DNA of 64,000 bases from Streptomyces cyaneochromogenes (GTDB lineage: Bacteria; Actinomycetota; Actinomycetes; Streptomycetales; Streptomycetaceae). Under the pieces are notes generated by a model. That model was not told where the DNA came from, did no database searches, and was given only the letters and a program-made list of their open reading frames with translations. Position numbers and translations under genes: made by a program. The stretch is from the NCBI RefSeq assembly GCF_003963535.1, contig NZ_CP034539.1, forward strand, positions 372,001 to 436,000. The letters are read 5' to 3'. Positions 1-8,486 of this stretch are shown one piece after another (the first letter of the stretch is position 1; every line of letters begins with the position of its first letter).

Positions 1-341
1 ACGTCCGCGATGTACCGGCCACTGGGCTCGGACTCCGCACAGAAGCTGGTCAGCAACGCTTCGAGGCCCGGGCCGCCTGTCTCCCGGGCTGCCTCGAAGG
101 GACCACCCGGCCCGTCGTCGGAGACCCTCACGCCGCCGTCGGGCGTGAGCGTGACGTCGACCGAGCCGCCGCGTCCGGCCAGGACCTGGTTCACCGCCCG
201 ACCCACCACCTCGAACACCAGATGATGCAGACCACGTTCACCGGTCGAACCGACCCACATCCCGGGCCGCTTGCGAACGGCTTCGGGCCCCTCCAGCACC
301 TCGATCCGGGCAACGTCGTACCCCGCGCCTTCCCCACTCAC
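1..341 (-). CDS. GyrB-like ATPase-domain protein, 5' part (C-terminus beyond window)
   Basis: Reading leftward from a GTG at 341 with a good GGGGAGGG site, the frame stays open to the edge (about 113 residues). The start matches the N-terminal ATPase (GHKL) domain of DNA gyrase B: IEVLEGPEAVRKRPGMWVGS, then ERGLHHLVFEVV, then VSDDGPGGPFEA. In genuine GyrB the stretch after EVV carries the Mg2+-binding Asn (VDNxxDE). Here it reads VGRAVNQ, so that Asn and the following acidic residues are gone while the glutamate and the DDGxG aspartate remain. It is probably a diverged paralogue with weak or no ATPase activity, not the housekeeping gyrB. Its C-terminal extent is outside the window. Confidence 0.75.
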   Translation of the reverse strand, partial: MSGEGAGYDVARIEVLEGPEAVRKRPGMWVGSTGERGLHHLVFEVVGRAVNQVLAGRGGSVDVTLTPDGGVRVSDDGPGGPFEAARETGGPGLEALLTSFCAESEPSGRYIAD

Positions 342-619
342 AAGACCCTCCCCTGGCCTCCGGCAGACCTCCCCAGCCTAGCCAGAATGGAGGAAAACAC
401 CAGGTCAAAGCCAGTTCGCCGAAGCTGCGGACGGGCGGGTGAAGGCGTACCGGGAAGCGGTCCGCCCAGGAGGCGGGCAGCGCGCCCGGAACGTGTCCCA
501 GGGCCCGCCGAAGGCGCGTACGACCGCGTTCCGGGCGGCCCTGAGGAGTCCAATTCCGGCAGCTGGCACCGGGGGCTTCCTCGCCGACTCCGAAGGGTCG
601 GCAGTGCCACACTGGCGCC

Positions 620-931
620 ATGGGAAAGCCGCAGACGATCGATGAGTACATCGAGGGCTTCGAGGGGCAGGCCCGCGAGGTGCTCGAGCAGGTACGGCCG
701 CTGACCCTCGAGGCGGTTCCTGCAGCGAATGAGGCGAGCCACGCGAAGCACGCCAACGTCGTGTTCACGCCCAGCACCCGCGAGGCGTTCGACGCCGACC
801 TCGCCGACTTCACCACCGGCAAGGGCCCGGTCAAGCTCCCGTACGGCCGGCCCGTGCCGGGCGACCTGCTGCGCCAGATGATCGCGTTCCGCGTGCGCGA
901 GCACGAGGATGACGGCGTGCTGTGGATGTAA
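620..931 (+). CDS. DUF1801 / frataxin-fold YdhG-like protein with internal deletion
   Basis: The 103-residue protein begins MGKPQTIDEYIEGF and ends with FTTGKGPVKLPYGRPVP followed by LLRQMIAFRVRE, the two hallmark ends of the DUF1801 (YdhG/YjdI-like iron-chaperone fold) family. Family members usually run about 115-125 residues. Here the central stretch that normally reads like ISYxMPxFxxxGxxLVxFAAxKxHIG is missing, so VPAANEA is followed almost directly by VVFTPSTREAF. About 20 core residues are absent without a frame change. Function is unproven even for intact members, and this copy may be inactive. It is monocistronic. Confidence 0.6.
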   Translation: MGKPQTIDEYIEGFEGQAREVLEQVRPLTLEAVPAANEASHAKHANVVFTPSTREAFDADLADFTTGKGPVKLPYGRPVPGDLLRQMIAFRVREHEDDGVLWM

Positions 932-1062
932 CGGCCGCGGAGGCGAAGAGAGAACTCTGACTCAGCCCTAAGTTCCAAGCCGCGGCTGCAGACCCCCATT
1001 CCCGCCGGTTCCCTTGCGATGGCAAGATGCCTGATCACGGACGAGCGGGCGCGGGAGACCTG

Positions 1063-1551
1063 ATGAACGATCAAAGCACGCGTGGCTCGGCAGAAGGCTT
1101 CAGCGTCTTCGCTGTCGACGCCAACTGGCCGGAATCACGGCAGGTCACGGGTCACGGCCACAACCGAGTCACCGGCGATGCCCATGTGTACCTGTGGTTC
1201 GGCTCTCCCTACTTCGACCCTCAGGTCCAGCACCTCACCGTCTTCAGCGCCTCCTCGGGAAACGCAGAGGCCACCGAGGCCCTGGAACGGGCCTTCGAGA
1301 TCTACTGCCACCCCGGCGAGGAACCCCCGGCCAGGCTGCCGGCCTCCGAACCCGTCACCATCACCACAGACGGTAGACCCATGACCTTCGAACTCTGGCG
1401 CAACACCAGCGACCGTTGCTGGGTCGCGCGGGGATGCGTCGACAACACCGAAGTCGTCCTGTCCGGCTCCGGGATCGAACCCAGCGACCTCCGTCTGGTC
1501 CGCGTGAGCGATCTGACCTCTTTCTCGAACCCTTTCGCGCCCCTCGGATAA
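1063..1551 (+). CDS. Hypothetical protein
   Basis: I do not recognise this 162-residue soluble protein. The start is placed at the ATG at 1063 because GGGAG lies just upstream; an in-frame ATG at 1027 has poorer context. The protein is acidic, has no signal peptide or membrane segment, and contains a central block rich in aromatics (HVYLWFGSPYFDP) and a C-terminal LRLVRVSDL. Codon use is GC3-rich like its neighbours, so it is probably a real gene. It ends about 130 bases from a convergent hypothetical gene. Confidence 0.55.
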   Translation: MNDQSTRGSAEGFSVFAVDANWPESRQVTGHGHNRVTGDAHVYLWFGSPYFDPQVQHLTVFSASSGNAEATEALERAFEIYCHPGEEPPARLPASEPVTITTDGRPMTFELWRNTSDRCWVARGCVDNTEVVLSGSGIEPSDLRLVRVSDLTSFSNPFAPLG

Positions 1552-1679
1552 CTGGACTGCACGGCGGCCCTCATCCACCCCCGCCGTCTGAACCGCCGTG
1601 GTCGGATCCGGACGGGGGTGAACGAGACGGAGACTGAGACGGAGTCAGCCTCTCTCACCACGCAGGCTCAGGGGTCTGG

Positions 1680-2126
1680 CTACCACCAGTCCGTGCACTG
1701 CACCGCCTGGCCGCCCCCGCCGCCGCAGGCGCGGAACCGGTAGTTCGGGCTGTTGTCCGTCACTTTCGCGGCGCTGGTCAGCTGATGGCCGTCGAGGCTT
1801 GCCTTGAAGGGTCCGCACTGGACGTGGACATCCCTGCCGTTCAGCGTCCAGTCCATCCAGATCTCGTCTCCTGCACGCGGGACCGTGAGCGCGGCGAATC
1901 CGTGGATCCGACCGTCGATCCTGGCAGCTCGCAGACTGATACGCCCGACGAGCCCTTGCGGGTCGGAGGAGCGCAGCGTTTTGTCCTCCGGGCCGGCCGG
2001 GACACCGACCAGACTGTCGGAGATGTCGCGGAAGCCGTTGGCTCCACGCTCGCAATCAGACCGGGGCCGGACCCCGGCGGCGCCGCTGCAAGGCAACCAT
2101 GGGAGACAGCACCACGGTCCTGACAC
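1680..2126 (-). CDS. Hypothetical protein, weakly DUF2690-like, possibly N-terminally damaged
   Basis: The protein has 148 residues. Its second half (GRISLRAARIDGRIHGFAAL, GDEIWMDWTLNGRDV, CGPFKAS and a C-terminal CGGGGGQAVQCTDWW) looks like a compact beta-rich secreted domain with several cysteines, loosely resembling the DUF2690 pattern of aligned charged and aromatic residues around a GDxxWxD core. The N-terminus lacks a convincing signal peptide (MSGPWCCLPWLPCSG), which is unexpected for a Cys-rich domain of this kind. Either the true start is elsewhere or an upstream frameshift removed the export signal. It is convergent with the gene ending at 1551. Confidence 0.45.
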   Translation of the reverse strand: MSGPWCCLPWLPCSGAAGVRPRSDCERGANGFRDISDSLVGVPAGPEDKTLRSSDPQGLVGRISLRAARIDGRIHGFAALTVPRAGDEIWMDWTLNGRDVHVQCGPFKASLDGHQLTSAAKVTDNSPNYRFRACGGGGGQAVQCTDWW

Positions 2127-2148
2127 TTGTCAGGGTGTGCCGGCTCGC

Positions 2149-3132
2149 TCACTTCTCGGCGGCCGTCAGCGGCTTGCTCCCCGACGCCTGCGCTACCGCG
2201 CACCCTCGGTAGGCCATGTCGCCCGGGGGAAGACGGTCAGCGGGAGGTGAGGGAGGTTTCGGTCTCAACACGGGTGAGTTTTTCGGGGTTGCGACGTAGT
2301 AGAGGCCGGTGACGCGGGCGTTCTCCAGGCGGAAGGCCAGCACCCCGTCGATCGCGCCGTCCAGGCGTAGGAGGAGTGCGGGGTTGCCGTTGACCGTCGT
2401 GGGCTCACTGGTGAGGGTGCCGCCCGCCTTGTTGATACTGCCGGCCATGTAACGGAGGGCCTTGTCAGCGCCTACGACCGGCTGCAGGGCCGCCGGCCTG
2501 AGGCCGCCTCCGTCGCTGACGAAGACGACGTCCGGGGCGAGTACGTCGAGCAGCCCCTGCAAGTCACCGGTCTCGAGCGCTCGCTGAAACGAACTCAACG
2601 CCTCGCGGGCTTCTTCCGGGGAGGCCGGTGTGCGCGGCCGACGGGCGTCGACGTGTTGGCGGGCGCGGTGGGCGATCTGGCGTGCGGCGGCGGGGCTCTT
2701 GTCGATCGCGGCCGCGATGTCGTCGTAGCCGAAGTCGAAGACCTCGCGCAGGACGAAGACGGCGCGTTCGGTCGGTGAGAGGGTTTCGAGGATGTACATG
2801 AGTGCCAGCGACAGGTTCTCGGACAGTTCGATGTCCTCGGCCACATCCGGTGCGGTGAGCAGGGGCTCGGGCAGCCAGGGGCCGACGTAGGCCTCCTTGC
2901 GCCGTTTGAGGGTGCGTAGCCGGTTGAGTGCTTGCCTGGTCGTGATCCGTACCAGGTAGGCCCGCTGGTCCTGCACCTGCGCCAGGTCGACCTTGACCCA
3001 CCGCAGCCAGGCCTCCTGGAGGACGTCCTCGGCGTCCGCCGCCGATCCAAGCATCTCGTAGGCGACGGTGAACAGCAGGTCGCGGTGACCGACGAAGGCC
3101 TCCGTCGCGGGGTCGGTGACGTGGTCGTTCAT
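2149..3132 (-). CDS. sigJ: SigJ-like ECF RNA polymerase sigma factor with SnoaL-like C-terminal domain
   Basis: The 327-residue factor contains region 2 near residues 10-75 (DLLFTVAYEMLGSAADAEDV, then LQEAWLRW) and region 4 near 115-165 (LSPTERAVFVLREVF, then YDDIAAAIDKSPAAARQIAH). A SnoaL/NTF2-like domain fills the rest. That is the layout of the SigJ (ECF41-type) sigma factors, which lack a classical anti-sigma partner and are thought to be self-regulated by the C-terminal domain. The ATG at 3132 opens region 2 directly, so the longer open frame upstream is not used. The gene is co-directional with, and 161 bases from, the FAD oxidoreductase gene at 3294-4481. This pairing is recurrent for ECF41 factors and suggests the oxidoreductase belongs to its regulon. 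Confidence 0.85.
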   Translation of the reverse strand: MNDHVTDPATEAFVGHRDLLFTVAYEMLGSAADAEDVLQEAWLRWVKVDLAQVQDQRAYLVRITTRQALNRLRTLKRRKEAYVGPWLPEPLLTAPDVAEDIELSENLSLALMYILETLSPTERAVFVLREVFDFGYDDIAAAIDKSPAAARQIAHRARQHVDARRPRTPASPEEAREALSSFQRALETGDLQGLLDVLAPDVVFVSDGGGLRPAALQPVVGADKALRYMAGSINKAGGTLTSEPTTVNGNPALLLRLDGAIDGVLAFRLENARVTGLYYVATPKNSPVLRPKPPSPPADRLPPGDMAYRGCAVAQASGSKPLTAAEK

Positions 3133-3293
3133 GTCGTGCGCTTCGCTCTCTCCTGGTTGGCGCCCGTGCCCCCCGGCGCCCAGCCACGGCCTATGAGGTC
3201 GCGGCGTCTTGTGCTTGTCGCTCCGGATCGGTCCCCGAGAGGTTGGACCGTCCAGTCCGGCCCATGCAGGGGTCTTGGCGGCCAAGCCGCGCG

Positions 3294-4481
3294 TCAGCTG
3301 CCGGACGGCGTCGTGCGGTGTTCCGACTGAGGCGATTCCAGGCGGTCCGTGCTGTCCCCGTGGGATGCGCGGGAGCCGGCCTTGCGTGCCCCGGACACCA
3401 ACTTGTTGAGGGTGAACCGACAGGCGATCTCCTTGACGCCGGCACCGGACCGCCCGCTGATGTGGAGCGCGTTCACCCTGTCGTTCGGGTAGGAGAACTG
3501 GGTGACGCCCTCGTTCCGGCCGAGGCTGAGGCACTGCCCGGCGAAGTACATCCGGACGGGGGCGGGTGACTTCCCCGCGATCCGGCGCAGGATCGTGGCG
3601 GCGGCTGCCGGGCCCAGTTGCACGGCGGCCTGGCAGCTCATCCGGAACGGCCGGTCCGTCATCACCGCCGCGTCCCCAGCGGCGACGATGCGCACGTCGC
3701 CCAGACTGGTCAGCGCCGCGTCGGTGACCAGACGGCCTTCGGTGTCGGTGCGCAGCCCGCTGCGGGCGGCCAGGTCCGGGACACGGAATCCCGCGGTCCA
3801 GATCGTCACCGCGCTGGTCAGCTCGCGGCCGTCGTCGAGCCGTACGGCGTCTTGTGTCACTTCCGTCACCCGCGCACGGGGACCTTCCATGACGGACACA
3901 CCCAGCCTGGCGAGTCGGCGGGCGACCGGGCCGCGGCCCCGGGCATGCAGGGAGGGACCGAGCACGTCGCCGCAGACCAGGGTGACCTCCCGGCCCGCTT
4001 CCGCCAGCTCGGCGGCGGTCTCCAGGCCGGTCGGGCCGGCCCCGACCACGGTCACCGGCGCCGACGCGGGCGCCGCGGCCAGCGCCGACCGCAGTCGTTC
4101 CGCGCCCTCGAGGTCCGACACCGAATGCGCGAACTCCGACGCTCCGGGCACGCCGGGATCGGCGGCGCCGCTGCCCACCGCGTACACGAGGTAGTCGTAC
4201 GAGAGCGTGCCACCGCCCGCCAGCGACACCCGGCGCTCGGCAGCGTCGATCCGGGTCGCGGTGTCGACCACCAGGCGGACGTTGCCGCCCAGAACCTCCG
4301 CGAATTCCTGGACCGCGTCATCGGAGCCGGTCACGAGCTGATGCAGGCGGATCCGCTCGACGAAGGTGGGACGCGGATTGACCAGGGTCACCGACACGCC
4401 ATCGCGCCGAGCCAGGCTGTTGGCCGCCGTCACACCCCCGTACCCGCCGCCGACGACGACCACCTCGACGTTCCCGTTCAT
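3294..4481 (-). CDS. FAD-dependent NAD(P)H oxidoreductase (NDH-2/AIF-like)
   Basis: The 395-residue flavoprotein starts with a dinucleotide-binding fold (VEVVVVGGGYGGVTAANSLA) and has a second NAD(P)-binding GxGxxG near residue 150 (VTVVGAGPTGLETAAELAE). The late VRIVAAGDAAVM is the FAD-binding GD motif. This is the two-dinucleotide fold of NDH-2-like reductases; electron acceptor and substrate are unknown. There are two tandem ATGs; the second (4481) sits five bases from GGGAG and is preferred over 4484. It precedes the SigJ-like gene in the same direction and may be its target. No membrane segment is seen, so it is probably cytosolic or peripherally membrane-associated. Confidence 0.85.
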   Translation of the reverse strand: MNGNVEVVVVGGGYGGVTAANSLARRDGVSVTLVNPRPTFVERIRLHQLVTGSDDAVQEFAEVLGGNVRLVVDTATRIDAAERRVSLAGGGTLSYDYLVYAVGSGAADPGVPGASEFAHSVSDLEGAERLRSALAAAPASAPVTVVGAGPTGLETAAELAEAGREVTLVCGDVLGPSLHARGRGPVARRLARLGVSVMEGPRARVTEVTQDAVRLDDGRELTSAVTIWTAGFRVPDLAARSGLRTDTEGRLVTDAALTSLGDVRIVAAGDAAVMTDRPFRMSCQAAVQLGPAAAATILRRIAGKSPAPVRMYFAGQCLSLGRNEGVTQFSYPNDRVNALHISGRSGAGVKEIACRFTLNKLVSGARKAGSRASHGDSTDRLESPQSEHRTTPSGS

Positions 4482-4484
4482 CAT

Positions 4485-4846
4485 GTCTCCCTCGCGTTGT
4501 GGACTCGGCATGGAGACACCTGACGCGTGCTCGGTGTGACAGCCTGAGGATGAGACGTAGCGCACATCGGACGCGGCGGATACGCCGCCCCTTCCGCCGC
4601 GAGTGGCGTAACGCTGCCCTGGCGGCCTCCCCCGCGGGGTCGTGTCAGGCAGCGTCTCATTGATCACACGGATCACCTGGATCGCGTGGATCGCATGCCA
4701 TTCGAGTGGTCCGGACCTCTTGTTGTCGGCATGGCGATGAGTTCCAGAAGCGTGCCGGGTCTATGGGTGCGACGGTCACCGAAGCCAACCCAGTGAAGAT
4801 CGCCAGTCTGTACCCACGTCGATCGACCGCGCTCGAGGAGAACGAC
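4485..4846. other. Intergenic region between divergent genes
   Basis: These 362 bases separate the oxidoreductase from the downstream reductase. Apart from the possible ECF promoter I see no coding frame with family resemblance. There is a short direct repetition of gatcacacggatcacctggatcg-like triplets around 4660-4690 (gatca/ggatc/gcgtggatcgc). Confidence 0.4.
4512..4540 (-). promoter_or_regulatory. Possible ECF-type promoter for the oxidoreductase-sigma pair
   Basis: On the minus strand GTCACA (4540-4535) is followed after 17 bases by GTCTCC (4517-4512), upstream of the start at 4481. SigJ/ECF41-type promoters often carry a TGTCAC-like -35 element, so auto-regulation is plausible. This was picked by eye from one site only. 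Confidence 0.3.
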
Positions 4847-5422
4847 ATGACCGCTACCTACACCTTCGACGTCTTTTCCAGCCTCGACGGCTACGGCGCC
4901 GCCGGCGGCAACTGGACCGGCTACTGGGGCAAGCAAGGCCCCGAGCTCCTCGACCACCGCCTCGCCCTGTACCGCGAGGAGCAGCGGATGGTCTTCGGGG
5001 CCAACACCTATCGGGCGTTCGCGCGGATGCTGGCCTCGAGCACCGCGGAGTCCGAAGTGCGCGACCCCTGGGTCACACGGATGAGGAGCCTGCCGGCGAC
5101 GGTGGTGTCGACCACCCTGGAAGGGCCCCTTGACTGGTCGGACGCGACCGTCGTGAGCGGGGACGCCGTCGACGTCGTCGCCCGGCTGAAGGAGGAGTCC
5201 GAGGTGCCGTTGCGCTCGCACGGCAGCCTGTCCATGAACCGGGCGCTGATGGCCGCCGGTCTGGTCGACCGCGTCCAGGTGACCCTCTTCCCTGTCATCA
5301 CCGGTCAGACCGGTCTGGACCCGATCTTCCAGGGTGCGGCCGACTTCGACCTCGAGCTGATCGAGCACAGGACTCTCGACAGCCACATCCAAGAGCTCGT
5401 CTACCGACCCACTCTGCACTGA
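4847..5422 (+). CDS. Dihydrofolate-reductase-fold protein (RibD C-terminal family)
   Basis: The 191-residue protein starts MTATYTFDVFSSLDGYGA, the opening strand and SxDGY signature of the stand-alone RibD C-terminal/DHFR-like family. It continues with MVFGANTYRAF, the nucleotide-binding MGRxTY-type motif with Phe in place of Met/Gly, and a late VPLRSHGSLSMNRALMAAGLVD that matches the GGxxLxxxLLxxGLVDE element. The ATG at 4847 follows GAGGAG closely. Members are presumed NAD(P)H-dependent reductases, but substrates are largely unknown. There is no membrane or export signal. A second relative lies at 6569-7183, so the locus carries two of them. Confidence 0.8.
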   Translation: MTATYTFDVFSSLDGYGAAGGNWTGYWGKQGPELLDHRLALYREEQRMVFGANTYRAFARMLASSTAESEVRDPWVTRMRSLPATVVSTTLEGPLDWSDATVVSGDAVDVVARLKEESEVPLRSHGSLSMNRALMAAGLVDRVQVTLFPVITGQTGLDPIFQGAADFDLELIEHRTLDSHIQELVYRPTLH

Positions 5423-5584
5423 AGTGCAGCAACTGTCGGCCGCAGGCGTATGGGAACCGACCGGCTGCTCCTGGGTTCGGTATCCGGCCCACGGGACGGC
5501 ACCGCCACCGAGGCACGAGTAGCCCTCAACTGCGGTTGGGTATCAGCAGGTTGCTCCCGTCGGCAGCGTGTAGTGTCCCGTTGC

Positions 5585-6355
5585 GTGCTGGCTGAACGAC
5601 GACACCAACTCATCCTGCGGGCCCTGCGTTCCGGCGGCACCGCCTCCGTGGCCGACCTCGCCGAGCAGCTCGATGCCAGCGCGGCGACCGTCCGACGTGA
5701 CCTCCTCAAGCTGGAGGCGGACGGGCTGCTCACCCGCGTCCATGGTGGAGCGGTCATCGACGCGGAGCGAGCTCCCTTCAACGAGGCCGCCGAGGTTCTG
5801 GTGGCGGAGAAGGACGCCATTGCCGCCCAAGCGGCCACAATGATCGAGGACGGCCAGTCGATCATTCTGGACAGCGGCACAACGGTCCACCGGCTGGCAC
5901 TTCAACTGCGTGGTCGCCGACTCACCGTGATCACCAACAACCTTGCTGTGTATGACGAACTCATCGATGACGAGAACATCGACCTGATGCTGCTAGGGGG
6001 CATGGTCATCCGTGAGTCGCGCATGCTGGACGGTTTCATGGCGGAGGACAACCTCCGCCAAGTTCACGCCGACTGGCTGTTCATGGGTGCTTGTGGGCTC
6101 CGCCCCGGGGGTCAGGTCATGGACACCACCGTGGCCGAGGTGCCCGCCCGACGCGCCATGATTGCGGCCGGCGACAAGGTCGTACTCCTGGCCGACAGGA
6201 GCAAGTTCCCTGGAACCGGCATGGTGAAGATCTGCGGGCCCGAAGACCTGGACGCACTCATCACCAACGCATCGGAAGACGATGCGACCTGTATGGCTCT
6301 GCGCGAGGCCGGTGTGAGGGTGATACCGGCCGGTGCGACCGCGGTCGGCGGCTAA
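5585..6355 (+). CDS. DeoR/GlpR-family transcriptional regulator
   Basis: The 256-residue repressor-type protein has an N-terminal DeoR helix-turn-helix (ERRHQLILRALRSGG, SVADLAEQLDASAATVRRDL, GLLTRVHGGA within the first 60 residues) and a C-terminal sugar-phosphate sensor domain (LDSGTTVHRLALQL, VITNNLAVYDEL, LLGGMVIRESRMLDG). The GTG at 5585 gives the canonical family start VLAERR; an upstream GTG at 5573 is possible. I see no clear ribosome site, so translation may be leaderless. No sugar operon adjoins it, so its target cannot be inferred from context. Confidence 0.85.
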   Translation: MLAERRHQLILRALRSGGTASVADLAEQLDASAATVRRDLLKLEADGLLTRVHGGAVIDAERAPFNEAAEVLVAEKDAIAAQAATMIEDGQSIILDSGTTVHRLALQLRGRRLTVITNNLAVYDELIDDENIDLMLLGGMVIRESRMLDGFMAEDNLRQVHADWLFMGACGLRPGGQVMDTTVAEVPARRAMIAAGDKVVLLADRSKFPGTGMVKICGPEDLDALITNASEDDATCMALREAGVRVIPAGATAVGG

Positions 6356-6568
6356 GGCGTCTGCCCATGGGGCAACCGGACCGTCACATGACCTGGCGCT
6401 GCCGCGCAGGGGACCGGGCAGTCACTGCGCCCGGCACGGTTCAGAGCCACGCCGAGGTTGTTCTCCAAGGCTGCCACGGTGGGCTCCGAGCCCAGATGCT
6501 TCCTGCGGACCCCTGCAACCTTGATCAGGAACCGTCTGGACCGAGGCCTGTCCGTGTCGCCTTTCGGG

Positions 6569-7183
6569 TCACTTCACGAATCGGTACTTCAGGTGGGTGG
6601 CGAGGGGCGTGTCGACCACCCTCACCGGCTCCAGGTCCCGCCGCCCGGCGCCCAGCCCCTCGAAGAGCCGCAGCCCCTCTCCGAGAAGCGCCGGCACCAC
6701 GTGCAGCTGCAGCTCGTCGATGAGCCCCTCCCGGAGGTACTGCTGCACCGTGCTCGCCCCGCCCGCGATGTCGACGTTCCGGTCCCCGGCGGCGGCCCGC
6801 GCCTGGTCGAGGGCGCTGTGGATGCCGTGGGTGACAAAGGTGAAGGTGGTGCCGCCCTCCTTGACGAGGGTGGGCCGGGGGCGATGGGTGAGCACGAAGA
6901 CCGGGGCCTTGAACGGCGGGTTGTCGCCCCAGAACTCCTCACCCGTGTCGTACATCATCCGGCCCATGACCACCGCTCCGGTGGCGTCGAACCATTCGCG
7001 CATCAGCTCGGAGTCGCGGTTCTCCTCCCCGCCGGTCATGCCCTGGCGCTGCCGCCAGCTCGCCAGGTTGTGGATCCACTCGAAGAGCGGTTCGGCGCCG
7101 TCGCCTCCTGGGTTGTCGATGGTGACGTCGGTGCCGGCGATGTAGCCGTCGAGGGAGATGGCCAGGTCCGCGGTTACGGTCAC
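6569..7183 (-). CDS. Dihydrofolate-reductase-fold protein (RibD C-terminal family)
   Basis: The 204-residue protein opens VTVTADLAISLDGYIAG, has a clear nucleotide-binding segment GAVVMGRMMYDTGEEFWG near residue 80, and a late GGASTVQQYLREGLIDELQL, the three hallmarks of the RibD C-terminal/DHFR-like family. A GTG at 7183 with AGGAG nearby is chosen because it sits right at the domain start; the longer frame has no family similarity. It is presumably a soluble NAD(P)H-dependent reductase of unknown substrate. It resembles the 4847-5422 protein only in fold signatures. Confidence 0.85.
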   Translation of the reverse strand: MTVTADLAISLDGYIAGTDVTIDNPGGDGAEPLFEWIHNLASWRQRQGMTGGEENRDSELMREWFDATGAVVMGRMMYDTGEEFWGDNPPFKAPVFVLTHRPRPTLVKEGGTTFTFVTHGIHSALDQARAAAGDRNVDIAGGASTVQQYLREGLIDELQLHVVPALLGEGLRLFEGLGAGRRDLEPVRVVDTPLATHLKYRFVK

Positions 7184-7506
7184 GAGGGCTCCTGAAGTCC
7201 TGGGATGTGCTGCCTTCACTCTCACGTCGATCGGCAACCGGCCACTTCGACATTCCCAGCGAGATAGAGAGGACCGGCCGGGGCTGACGCCGCGAGCAGC
7301 CCGTCGGTCGGCCGTGCTCCACCGGACGGCGGAGCAAAAGTCCGCCCAGGTGGCCGGCGCCGGCTTCCGCACGAAGGATGGGGACGAGCCGGCTACTCCC
7401 CGTGGCTCGATCCCCATAATTCCCATGATCGCCCCAGGGACTGACGTAGAGGACCTACCGTGGATGTCAGCGCTTCGGCTCGGCCGGCGAGGTCGAGGAC
7501 CGCCCC
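7184..7506. other. Intergenic region between divergent genes
   Basis: These 323 bases separate the divergent RibD-fold and hydrolase genes. I see no coding frame with recognisable similarity and no strong inverted repeat or operator. Confidence 0.35.
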
Positions 7507-8439
7507 GTGACCGATACCTCCACCGCCCCGGCGCCCGCTCCGAAGCCATCGGTCACGCCGGAGCAGCGGCATGGGTGCCTCTCCCCCGGCGTACGTCCGG
7601 TCACCGTCGACGCGAACGGCATCACGCTCTCCGGCCTGCTGAGCGAGCCCTCGCACTGCTCGCCGCGTGCGCTCATCGTCGCTCTGCACGGCGGCGGGAT
7701 GAGCGCCGGATACTTCGACGGCCAGGCCCACCCGGACGTGTCCCTGCTCTCCTTGGGGGCACGCCTGGGCTACGCGGTGCTGGCGCTGGACCGTCCGGGC
7801 TACGGGGCATCGGCCGTATGCCTGCCCCGGGGGCAGAGACTGACGACTCAAGCCGCCACCGTACGAGCCGCTGTCGCGGGGTTCACCGCACGCCACACAC
7901 CAGGGGCCGGGACGATCGTGCTGGCGCACTCCTTCGGGGCCAAGGTCGCTCTGGTGGCCGCCGCCGGCTGGGACGAGACCGGGCTGCTGGGGGTGGATGT
8001 CTCGGGGTGCGGAGGCAGGCTGGCCGTCAGCCCCGCGCTGGTCGGCCGCGAAGGCGGCATGGGCGACCGGAGACTGAACTGGGGCCCGCTGAACCTGTAT
8101 CCGCCTGACACGTTCCGCCTGGCCCGGACGGTCGTGGCGCCCATGCCCGCACTCGAGGCCGGCTCGGTGGGCGCCTGGGCGCGGCTGTCAGAGGCGGTTC
8201 TGCCTCGCGTCGGTGTCCCGGTCCGCTTCACCTTCGCCCAGTACGAAGCCTGGTGGAGCCAGGACGATGACGATCTCGCCGACCTGACCGCACGCCTGTC
8301 CTCGGCTCCACGGGTCGTCATGGACCGCCTGCCCCACGCCGGCCACAACATCAGTCTCGGCTGGGCCGCGCGCGCCTACCACCTCAAGGCCCTCGCCTTT
8401 GCCGAGGAATGCTTGAGTTCCAGCCCAGCACCGCGGTGA
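7507..8439 (+). CDS. Alpha/beta hydrolase
   Basis: The 310-residue soluble hydrolase has the oxyanion region LIVALHGGGMSAGYF near residue 60, the nucleophile elbow LAHSFGAKVAL near residue 140 (AHSFG instead of strict GxSxG), and a late LPHAGHNIS supplying the catalytic His. It lacks a signal peptide and starts at a GTG with GAGG eight bases upstream. The substrate is unknown. It converges with the adenylation-acyltransferase fusion at 8487, so it could hydrolyse a related ester or thioester, but that is only a neighbourhood argument. Confidence 0.8.
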   Translation: MTDTSTAPAPAPKPSVTPEQRHGCLSPGVRPVTVDANGITLSGLLSEPSHCSPRALIVALHGGGMSAGYFDGQAHPDVSLLSLGARLGYAVLALDRPGYGASAVCLPRGQRLTTQAATVRAAVAGFTARHTPGAGTIVLAHSFGAKVALVAAAGWDETGLLGVDVSGCGGRLAVSPALVGREGGMGDRRLNWGPLNLYPPDTFRLARTVVAPMPALEAGSVGAWARLSEAVLPRVGVPVRFTFAQYEAWWSQDDDDLADLTARLSSAPRVVMDRLPHAGHNISLGWAARAYHLKALAFAEECLSSSPAPR

Positions 8440-8486
8440 CCGGTCGAGAGCGGTGCGCAGGGCCCAACCGCCCCAGTGCGTGTCCG

